This document shows positions 46,761 through 58,700 of a stretch of 64,000 nt of DNA, one piece after another. The DNA is from Ulota crispa. Taxonomy: Eukaryota; Streptophyta; Bryopsida; Orthotrichales; Orthotrichaceae. The stretch spans positions 19,316,539-19,380,538 of the forward strand of contig OY987248.1 of assembly GCA_963920765.1 (NCBI GenBank). The letters run 5' to 3'. The translations under genes and the position numbers were made by a program. Below the pieces are notes generated by a model that ran no database searches, was not told the origin of the DNA, and was given only the letters and a program-made list of their open reading frames with translations. Positions within the stretch are counted from its first letter, which is position 1. Every line of letters starts with the position of its first letter.

Positions 46761-48012
46761 TTAACCCCTAAAGGCCCAAGCCCATTTTTTTGTGAAATTC
46801 ACTAAAAACTGCTACTTTGGAGGGAATGAGTAGAAAAGTAGAAAATAAAGTTTGTTTTGAAAATCCAACTGTAGGATCTTGCCTTAGGCTAGAAGAGGTA
46901 CTTGTGGGAAAAAAATCAAGTCACTCTAGATGGAGAGGAGGGAGATATTTACACCTGAAGTGCAAAAAAAAGATTTTCATCCATGCTGTCCAAAAAATTC
47001 AAAAGCCTTTGACCACTCTTACATGAAAAAAATTGCTCTACATAAAGTTGAGGTTTATTTTTTCCACGTAAAAGACCAAATTAGGTATGTGTGGGAGAAT
47101 TTTCAAATCAATTGGAACTATACAACACATTGGACAAAAAATTGTAAGTAAAAAGAAGTAGAGAAGGAGTCAAATCACTAAATTGTTAAGAATTTAATTA
47201 TTGAAATGAAAAATGTAAACACCAATGGTTATAATGTTGTAATAGACAATCTACTTCCTTAAGTTTAGTTTTTTTTCCGAAATGTTGAAAATTGTGGAAA
47301 ATAAAGGATTTAAAGTTTATTTTAGAGTAGAGGATCAGTAATTGCGCACAAACTAAAACATCTCACAACTTTGATTTCACTTATTGAAACCAAATGATTC
47401 AAAGCTTCCCACATATTAAAAATCTAAAGAACCAATTTCAAATTTTGATTTTTTTAAAGTACAAATTTTAAAGAAATTTTTGGGTTGCCCGGATTGCCCT
47501 CCCTCCCCCGGGTTGCAGAAATTCTTGCATAACTTCTTTGTCAAATGTCAAAATGAAGAAAAAACTAAATGCCCACGTAGGTCTTGGAATTCCCACCTTA
47601 AATACAAGTTTCAAAAAATCACAAAAAATAATTTAGCTATAAGGTAGGAGCTCCCATAAGCGTCAGTGTCCCCATAACCATCACTTTTAAAATCTTGAAA
47701 AATTTGTGGAAGTGAATGGATGTAATGACAAGAATGTACAACATGTGAACATGAATTCTTGAAAGTGGTTATGGGTGCAATGGCAGTTTGCTCTTTAAAA
47801 ATTCATAACTTATTCTCACAGTATTCAAACAATACATTTGAAAGTGCAAACTCATTTTTTTTCTGTTCCTAGATCCTATAATTTACTAGTTGTTTATTTA
47901 TAGCCATCATGTTCAAAACCCTTAGTTTGACCTTTATGGGTGCTCCTACCTTAGGTACATGCTTGAAATTCATTTGTCCTCCTGGGGACAGTTGGGCCTT
48001 TAACGGGGTTAA
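46761..48012. mobile_element. piggyBac-like foldback element (copy E), interrupted
   Basis: TTAA at 46761-46764 plus CCCCTAAAGGCCCAAGCCC is mirrored by GGGCCTTTAACGGGG plus TTAA at 48009-48012. The interior matches copies C and D. An AAGGTAG-family element is nested at 47640-47953; without it the element is about 940 bp, like copy C. Confidence 0.75.
47640..47953. mobile_element. Nested TA-flanked TIR element, AAGGTAG family (copy 3)
   Basis: TA-AGGTAGGAGCTCCCATAAGCG is mirrored by ATGGGTGCTCCTACCT-TA. Copies B and D of the host element show the empty site AGCCATAGGTACATG, where a single TA replaces TA-insert-TA. This proves the insertion and its TA duplication. Confidence 0.85.
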
Positions 48013-49776
48013 TAGTGAAACCTACACACTCTCCAAAATCTTAGGTTATGAACGTAAACAGTTTTTAAGTCATCGTTTTTATTTAGGCAATTTCATAAAT
48101 TATTTATATAACAATATCATTATCCTAGTAATTCTAATATAAATATTAGAAAAATTAGTGTACACCGTTGTGATTGTTTCTTTACATGGTCATACTTTTC
48201 TTGAACTTTTGCTAATATCTTTCATATTAATAGTTTACTCACTACAAACTTACTAAGCCCAATCAAATGACAAATGTATTGGAATAAACCAATATGTATT
48301 CATAGCAAAGTTCATCAATTGCATTCATATTGGAAACGATCAATTAGCACTCAAGCCAGGGTCAATCAATTTGCATCTCCGTGACAATAATCGATTTTGT
48401 GCTCAGTTGAAATAATTATAAATTGTTTTAACTATGTAATATATCTCTTTTTCGTTCAATGTATTGTATGAAATGATCGAAGGAGTTTCTTTGTGTGATC
48501 AAATTATGGTGCAATTGTAATGGTGGTGAAACTTACAGGACTTTGCTGAAGCTCAACATCAACATTTATTTGATAATGATAGTGTAAGAAGAACTTTTTT
48601 TAATTTTTCTTGTGAATTTAAAATATTAATAATGCAAGCCGCAATTTGCACAACTAAGAGGGTTTTGCAAGATAGGTGCTACAATTGTGTTTTTGTAAAT
48701 TTGTTGTGTTTTGATAGAACAATTTTCATTTAACTACATAATCTTTCTCCAAAACATATATTCAAAATATCTAAGAAAATAATCTTGAAATACCACATAA
48801 TTCTCAAGTTCAAAAAATATACTTAAAACCCTAATGTTTTTGTAAATGCAACAAAGATCATTGAATATCCTTGTAGTCTTGCTAGCTTGAAGATAGATTT
48901 TTTGAACATTTTATATTGTATACAAAGCAATATTGATACTTACATCCAATACAACTACATCAAACAAAAATGGAAATACAATCACTATTCAGTTTGATTG
49001 AATTTATGAGGTTTTAGTTTTCAAATTATGTTAAAATTTTGTGTTCAGTAGTAATGTCTAGTATTGAATGCCAGTCAGTGCATTTTTTTTAGGGTAAAAA
49101 CACCCTTTGTATAAAAAAATAAACGTATGCACTGTATTGAGCCTTGTTAATTCTCAAATAATTTTGAATAGGTCCTATAGAATAAGTTTTTTTCTCCAAA
49201 TAAATTTGAACTTTGACAAAACAATGAACCAATTATGTATCTTTCTCTGTATCTTTAAAAAAAAATCTTTATGAATCATTATTTTCACAATATGCTCAAT
49301 AAACATGTATTTATACATTTCAAAAGATATTTTAAATGCTTTCTCTACAAAGAAAAGTAAGTTAATAACTCTCAAAACTTATTTTTTATTACTAATTTTT
49401 TTAGTATATGTAATATATTAGAAGAAACTTATATAACCAAATAACACCAAAACTATTATAATTATAAATGTTTCAAAGTGGCAAAAAAAGAAGTAGATGA
49501 GAATCACACAACTCTCTTTTAATTAATAACTTGTGCCATAAAATCTTTAAATCAAGAATTACTTATTGAAAATCCATGAGTTATACTTATAAAATATCAT
49601 TTAGTTTTGTTGCAAAACAAAAGTTTGATTACAATTATATAACGCATAGCTTGTTTATTTTGCACTCAAATTGATTTCGAGAGAGTCATAAACATTGTTT
49701 GTGTAAAGGAAAATTACACTATTGAATAAAGAAGTTTGATACTCTCTTGTAGGTAATTATAATTTTACAACCAAAA
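48013..49776. other. Intergenic DNA upstream of the EDM2-like gene
   Basis: AT-rich. It should hold the promoter and any 5' UTR of the gene starting at 49777. I searched for exons of the usual EDM2 N-terminal domain and found none that I could join. Confidence 0.4.
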
Positions 49777-52700
49777 ATGGATCTTGTTGAACCTCTAAGA
49801 GACAAGTAAGTCTCACCACATATTATTTTATAGTAGGATTGAAGTATTGAATTACCTTATGCTTTTAATTGATCCCAATTAAAAATATTATTAAGTTTGT
49901 TCTACAACCCAAATGAATTAACTAATGTCTGTTTTGGATTTATTGTATCATGTTATGTTTGCATTAACTGCTATTCTTGTTGTTATATTGAGGCTCAAAT
50001 AATTTTGGATTCCAACAAACATGTGCTATCATTTTGAAACAAAATTCTTTTGGATTCAGATGTGATGAAATTGAAAAGCAAGAAAGTCCACATAGCCAAC
50101 TTAACAAACAATGCTTAGGCTCAAATGTTGTTGAAAACACAAAAGAATGTATTGGAGAAGAAGAAGCTTTACAGAAGGTTGAAAGTGAAAGTAATCCAAT
50201 TCAAAGCAATTTGGATGTGAATGTAGATCATTCAAAATGTGATATTGAAACCAATGACAACGATTTTGACATAAAAATCAAAGAAGAAAACCAGGTTTTG
50301 GAATTTGAAGATGAAAAATTTCATGAGATTGATGAACATGATGATTATGATGATTTGGAAGAAGAAGACTTACATGCAGGAGAGAATTTTTGGTGCTCTC
50401 TTTGTGATGACGGAGGGGATTTGCTATTGTAAGTATAGATGCCATTTTAATTGAATTATTCATGTGATAACAATCTATGCATATAAACATGAATTATGTA
50501 AAATGTAAAATATCATCCCAATGTTTAGGTAAAACATTAAGAGATCTCTTAATGTTTTGCATATATCTCCAAAATTAAAATGAATATTTATTATTTATGA
50601 ACTTTGCAAAGTCTATATTTAGTTGAGTGTTGGAAAGAATCTCAATTTTATATTTTTATACATGCGTGCATATATATATACATAAATATTATGTGTATAT
50701 ATTATGTGTATGTCTACATGCACGCGTGCATGCATATATAAACAGATATACATATGTGCATGTGCGCTTAAATAACCAAATGACCTTAAAAATGGTTTTA
50801 ACGCTCAAAATAAATGAAAAATGAAAAACCAAACTAGATTATGAGCTAAAACTAAATTCACATATACAACCTAATTGTTTCAAACATCAACCAATATATT
50901 GATTCATATTGATTCATATCTATCTATATATATAGATTTTGTATGATGTATGTTTTGAATTTGTTTTGTCCATTTTTTTTTCTAACGATGATAGATTTAG
51001 AATGATTGTATTTATAAATCAATTTGAGTATATCTTTACTATTCTAGACAAATGGATTGCGTAAAGTAGTCTATTTTGTTTTACTTGTTTTGTAAGAATG
51101 GTTTTATTTTACAATGCAGCTGTGATGGTCCATGTTTACGAACATTCCATGCATGTATTTCTGCTAAAAAAGACCATGATTGTAAAACACTTGGGTTTAC
51201 AAAAGAACAATATCAGGTTTGTCATTTTAGGTGGTAAACTATCGTTTTGAGCTCTCTTTTTGCACCTCATAATTGGTACAATCGTGGAACTAAAAAGCAA
51301 ATACCAGATGGTAATGAAATTTATAACAACAATAAAAATAATAGCTGTACTTTAACAAAATTTTGTCTTTACAGATCATTGTCAATGCGCAAACATGGAT
51401 ATGTCCAAATTGCAAGACCAATCAACAATTGTGCTTTTTATGCCATCAACTAGGAAACTCTATAGGTCCTAACCAAGAGGTTTTGTTTTTCATCTTTACA
51501 CATTTCTTACTTTTTTGAAAATCTATGGATTTGTTTATGATTGTCAAATTTGAGACAATGTAATTTCAGTTTTTTTGAATTGTGACATGATAAATTGCAA
51601 TATGTATTTATATCTTGCAAAAAGTTAACAGTTTTGTTTATTAATATTTATCTCCATTTGTAATTTCAAAATATGCTTTTCAAATTTGAAATATTCAAAT
51701 TTTAATTCAGTGTCCCTGAAAATCAAATATTAAATTGAATCAACATGATTTTATTGGGAATTGATATATGCACACTCGAGGGGCGCGGCGGGGGGTGAAG
51801 TTTAGATATTTACCATCAACAAGTTGTATTTGGAAACTTTGAATTTTGAATTTGATTTACAAACCTTGATTTAGTACACAACCATAAAGGAGGTTACAAT
51901 TGAACAACACCTAGTGGAAAAGCTTAATTAGGGGATAAATTGTTACTTTTATACTTGTTTGTAAAAAAAACTAAGCTTTTCCATTGGGTGTTGTTCAATT
52001 ATAACCTCCTTTGTGGTTTTAAACAAAATCAAGGTATTTAAATCCAGATCTGATTTCAAAATTTCCAAATTTAGCTTGTAGGTGGTAAATGTCTAATATC
52101 CCTCCCCTCCGGGTGTGCATGTATAAATTCCCTTTTTATTTTGATCTTTTAGTATTTTCCATATTGATTGCTTTTGGCGAAATTATTTAAACTATTCCTA
52201 TTAACTTTGTATTTTGTTTAGGTATTCAATTGTCATTCAGCACATTGTGGGCAATTCTATCACCCAACGTGTATAGCAAAATGGGTTACTAGTGACAAAG
52301 AAAAACAAAAAGCATTTGCAGAATCAATACAACAAAATGTAGAAACTTTTCTTTGTCCCTTGCATACATGCAAGAGTTGCAAAAAGTTAGAAGATGCAAC
52401 TAACACAGAAAAGAAGTTTGCAAAATGTAGGCGTTGCCCAGTAGGTTGGCACGTTGATTGTCTTCCAAAGTAAGTTTAAAGATTTTTTCTTAAAATAATT
52501 ATTTACAACAAAAGCTTTAAAAAGTTGATTCTTGAAAAGATATCAAGCCTAATAAGTTTTCAGTGTTGTTGAAATAAAGAAAGGGAATTCATATAAGCAC
52601 ACTACAGGTAAATTTTAGATATTTACCATCAACAAATTGAATTTGGAAAATATGAATTCATATTTGGATTTAGAGACCTTGATTTAGTCTAAGACCACAA

Positions 52701-55700
52701 AGGAGGTTACAATTGAACAACACCCATTGGAAAAGCTTAGTTAGGGACAAATTATTACTTTTATCCTTGTTTGTAAAACAATCTAAATTTTCCATTGGGC
52801 ATTGTTAAATCATAACCTCTTTTGAAGTTCTAAACTGAATCAAGGTTTCTAAATCCAAATATGAATACAAATTTTCCAAATTTGACTTGTTGATGATAAA
52901 TTTCTAAAATTCACCCCCTAGCGGCCATACAACAAACTCTAGGTATGCCTATATCAATTCCCTAAACAAACCTCATTATTTATGTTCAAGAGTTGGTTTT
53001 TTTACAAATCTCCTTATGTGCCTCTTCTTCTTCTTTTTCTTTTTTTTTTTTATTTTTATTTTTTGGCAAGTGTCAAATTGTCAATGTACTCTATATATCT
53101 TGGAATCGCATCTCATCCAGCATTCTAAACTAAATTCGACATTGGTCCTTTATTTTACCATGTTTGTTATATTTTTCTGTAATTATATAATTTCAACTTG
53201 CCTACAACTTTATTGTAGTTGGGTGGGAGGGGGGGAGGTCGATGTACTTAGTGCTTTCAAAATTCAAAATTCAAAATTCAAAGCTTGCTGCTTTTGAATT
53301 AAAGACAAAATCTCAAGTTGAAAGATTCAAATTCAAACACAGTAACTTCCTACATTTGTCTTTTGTCCCTGAATAGAGCAAAAATAAATTTTATTTTTTA
53401 TTGGAATGTATTGATCTCTAATAAAATTTCATATACATTTTTTCTTCAAGAAATTCAAATGAAAATTGATAATCAAGTGAAGATTTAGATATTAAACGAA
53501 CTTCAACTCAATTAAAATATTGGTTAATACAACACATTGAACTTGCTAACCAAACACACTTAAATTAGATGGATCCTTGGTTGGCTCAATCTTAAATATC
53601 AATAATTTCAAAGGCTTAAAGGAAATTTTTGTATAGCCAATATACAGCCAGTAAGCAAGACAAAGTGAACTAATGTTAAAACTACATTTTTTATATAATT
53701 AATACCAATTTTAAAGGAACACTAAAAAACAAGTTATATTTGATAATTTTGGGGGCTGTTTTTATTTCTGCAACATTTCTATGTATTCAATCATTAAAAT
53801 ATCTACTTCTAATGATTTCTTTTTTCAAACAAAAACGAAGGTTTAATCTAAATGCACCAATATTGTCTGCAATAGATTACTGATGCTTTGATTACATATT
53901 TTTTGAAATATTGTTGTAGTTTATGCTAAACAACGTGAAAAAAAGACTTAAAAAAAAATGGTTTTAATCTAAGACTAATAGAGAACTCATTTTTTTCTAT
54001 TGTTTTGATCGTGTGGATCAAGATATTTTTTTGTTGATATTCAATAGAAATTTATTGATTTTTGGTAAATATTAACAGAAAAACATCTTTGATCAATGCG
54101 ACCAAAAAAACAAAAAAACATAGTTTTCTATTAGTGTAGTAGAAGTTCTTATTAAACTTCTCATTTTTTATACAAGTGAGTGAATTTTGTACATATTCAC
54201 AATTTTAACATTTATTTGAATGGTGTGTTTGAATTTTAGAAATATTTTGTTTGAAGAAGAAGCTGAAACAAAAGGAATACCACAAAGGGCTTGGAAGGTA
54301 GAATTAGGAGATGAAAAACACCATTATTGTGTTGGAATTTATTGCCCGTGAGTATTTTTTCAATTCATAGTACCTTGATTCAATGGTTTAAACATGTACA
54401 AATTCATTTTGTTTCTATTTTTTAATTTCAGTTCACTTGTATTTGTATTGTTACATGGTTTAATATTATCATATGTTATACAGTATAACCGTTATTGTCA
54501 CTATACTATTTTCCATATTTTAGTAACAATTTTGCAACATCTCAAATTCAAACTAATTTGATAGGAAGCATGATCTTCCAATTTGTCCGTATGATATGGT
54601 TAAGTTTCCATATCGCCCTGATTCTGAGTTCAAATGTATGGAAGTTTCTCATATATATCATGAAACCACCACAAAAGATTTGTTACAATCCAAAAATAGT
54701 ACTAAGAAAAAACAACAATTTGAAAACTATAAGCATTCTTCTCCAAGAACAAAAAGAAACAAATTTTTAGAACAAAGAAAATATGTTGAGAATGATGCAG
54801 AAGTTCATTACCTGTTTGATGAACATAAGTCTAAGCAATCTTTAGAATCAAAGAATAGGTCATCGAAGGAAATTCAGTTGGTGAAAAATAAAATATATGA
54901 TGCCATTGAGGAACCACACGTATCATTAATTGACATCAAAAAAAGGTCATTTAAACTTGAAACCAGTAACCAACTTATTGAATTCCAATGATTTACTATA
55001 AAATCAAAAGTTTTGTGTATACCATTTACATAAAACAAGGTTGTTTAAAAAAATCATGATTAATTAATGTTTGTAATCAATAATTAAAGTTACACCTACC
55101 TTTAGATTTGTTTTGGGAAGTTGTTTCAAAATATCGTTATTTTGAAATTTATGCTTTGTTTATTTTATTTTGTTTTAACTCAAAATGATAATTTTAGTTT
55201 CAACATTGGGTCTATATGCAGTGTGGACAATATAATTTCCAAATCAAGAAATCAAAAAACAATAGAAGAAGTTAAAAAAACCCTTTGGACTCCTAGTTAT
55301 TATAATGATAAGAATGGAGAGAAGGAAGGGAAATTCATACATGAAGGAGAATTGATATCAATTCTAGTTGTAAGTTTATGTTGTCATTTTAGTACAACAT
55401 ATTACATTCAAATTGTTTTCTAACTTTTCTTAGGAAATCTTGAAATTTTTGAACATAAATCTCTTTAATCACATAATAATTATTTCTTTCATCATGAATT
55501 AATCATGTTCATTGTAGAGTATACCAAAAGCATTGAATTGGATCAAGAGTGGAAAACGCATAGATGAAGCTAAGGCTTTGTGTCCTCTTAGATCTATCAT
55601 TCAATTAGAACGAGTTGAGGTATCACACACAACCTATGGTCAATTATTGTTTGCCTAATTCAATTGAATGTCATTCTAAACACTATAAATTAGTTCATTA

Positions 55701-58700
55701 ATAAACACTATTTAACCAAATCTTTAAATTATAAAACATAAATACCTCCATTGCTAAATTCTCAATCAAAAACATTTATATCACTAATAAAATGAGAAAA
55801 TACACTTTTAAAGAGATGTCACGTAACTTAAAAAATAACTAGATTTGTATTTTTGTTTTTTGAAATTTAATTCTTTAATGTATTACAATGGTCTGCAGAA
55901 AGCGTTGGAAGCATTTTTAAATCCATGCTTGTATGGCCAACGGTATACATCTTTTGGAAGACATTTTACAAAGAAGGAAATTCTAATTGAGGCATTCACA
56001 ACCACCAAAATTGCATTCAAATTTTTCTTTAATTTGCAATTGCCTTACAAATTACATTTACATATGTTGGTTTAATCCTATTTAACTTACCTTGAAAATC
56101 AATTATTTTTATTAAAAAATGTGTACAATGATATTGCTAATCAACTGAAGGTATTTGAAATCTGAAATTCAATAACGTTCTGATATTATTAAAATTGACT
56201 ATTTTGTAGATTGTGGACAGGCTACAATGGTATGTTAGGGACAAAGACATGGTAAAAGGCTCATTTCTTAATAATGTTATTTTGAATTACTCTAAAAACA
56301 ATTAATTATTATTTATTCACTGATTTGTTGATTTTCAATCTCCAGATTGTTGACTTTTGTTGTGGAGCAAATGAATTCTCTACAGAAATTCATTGCAAGT
56401 TGAATGAAGTAGGGAAGAAAAACTGTACTTTCAAGAATTTTGATATTTTAGCTCCAAAAGTAAGTTACGAGTGTATCATGGTATTCTTGCAGAAATTCAA
56501 AGGATTACCTCTATAAATGATTTTTTAATGTTTGTTTTTTACAAAAATCAATCAAATTTCTATTATTTTAGTTATGTTCTAAATCATATTTACAATACAC
56601 CATTTACGTTTAAATTTTGAATGTCATTTGAAAATACACACAATTTTATGGTGTTATTATTTGAAATTTACTAAGCATACAAATTAAGAAGTTTTTGCAA
56701 ATTGTTTGGTATGAAGAATGAATTCAATTTTGAACAACGAGATTGGTTTACCATTCAACGTCATGAACTTCCATCAAGTGATAAGCTAGTAAGGCTTAAA
56801 CAATTTTTTGGGTTTGTTTTTCTTCTTACACTCAATATAAATACATGTTTCAAATTTCAATAAATCAAGTATAAAATCTTTAATATTTTTTTCGTCTTTA
56901 CTGATTTGGTATATATTTTTTGTAAAATTCATGATCATGGAGTTAGTGTAGAAATCTTAGATACTTTCATGTATTGAACACCTTTCAATAATGATTTACA
57001 AAAATTACATGTTGCAATGGAAAAAATACTTCATTTGCATAATTTTGATAATACATGTATGTGTGTATATAACTATATTTTACTTGTTCCGGTAGATTTT
57101 GGGATTGAATCCTCCTTTTGGAAAACGGTCCGTTTTGGCAAATGCTTTTATTGACCGTGCAATTGTTTTTAGACCCAAAATCATAATCTTAATAGTTCCA
57201 CCAAGTACAAAGAGGTAAATTCAATAAACCAAAAGTCAAAGATTGTCATTCAATTTTCCAAAATAAATCACTACAAAACAATTGAATTCAACTTATAGAA
57301 CACGCTTTTTACTTGTTTTCCACATAAAATTGTTGCAATAGAAGAAAATCTTAAGATCCACACACTTGTAAAATAAGTTTTCACAAAAAAGCAACTTTTG
57401 TGATGTAGGCTTGAAAAACATGGTTATGAGTTAGTTTGGGAAGATCCTAGATTACTTGGAGGACAGGTTGAGAAATCAATGACATATTATCTTTCTTATT
57501 CAGTTTTTGTTTTTAGTTTATATTTCAAAAACCTAGCAAGTTGTTTCTAAATGATGAAAATAGAAAACTTAACTAACAATTTAACTCTTCATATCAAATG
57601 AATTTTAAAAAATTATTTATCTTGATTTTTATATAAGCACATAGATGCAATAAAAAAGAATGAGATATGGATTTGGTACTAATTGTATGAATTAAATGTA
57701 TACTGTGTAGGCCTTTTATCTACCTGGTTCAATATCTAAGGATGTAAAAGATGCTAATGGGAACACACGTTTTACAACCGGAGAAGATTGGAACAAAAAT
57801 ACACCACCCTTGTATCTTTGGAGTAGGAAAGATTGGGTTGTTGACCATTTGAAAATTGCCCAACAACATGGTCATATAAATGATTCAACTACAAATGGGG
57901 ACTCACAAAAGTTCAATGTACTCTACAAAAGTAAAGTTGATTGGGATAAAATTAATAGCTTGGTAAGCATCTCATTTGTTATAAAGACATCATGTATCAT
58001 TAATAACTATATCAAAAAAATTCATAAAAAATAAAAGTTCATATTAAAAAATTTTGAAACAATGATTGTACAAAATTTTATAATAAAAAAAATTTAAATA
58101 TGATCAATTTTTTATTTTTATCAATATCAAAATGAATATTCATCACTAGAGCATTAAAAAATCATGAATTTTGATGTATTAATAAGCATATTTATAAATA
58201 ATGAAAAACTCTACACACTTGATGATTGCAAAACATCAGTGAAACCATGTTTTAAGCCAATGTGAATGAATATTTTAAACCGAGTTTTTTCAAAATATTA
58301 CATACACCGGTTTTAAGTATTTTGCTTCATTGTATGTTGAACAATAAAACACAACAACATATGTACTCATAAAAAATATTTTAAACTTCCTTTTGAATTG
58401 GAGTAACATTAACATTGTTGATTTGATTGGTTTAAAATAATAAAAGAAACTACTTCAAAAACAATCAATTATTGAAAGACCAACCAAAGCAAGTCTTGAA
58501 ATTCATGAAGATAAAGAAAATGGTGAAAATGTTACAACAACACAAAGCAATTGTTCTATTGAAAAAACTCTACGGATACCAATGGAAACAACTCCTCCTA
58601 TCCTATTAGAAGATTCAATGAAGATGCCTCTAAAAACTCTTGACATTTCAGTTGATAATGAGATGACATTAAAACCTAATTCAAAGCATCAAAAATTGTT

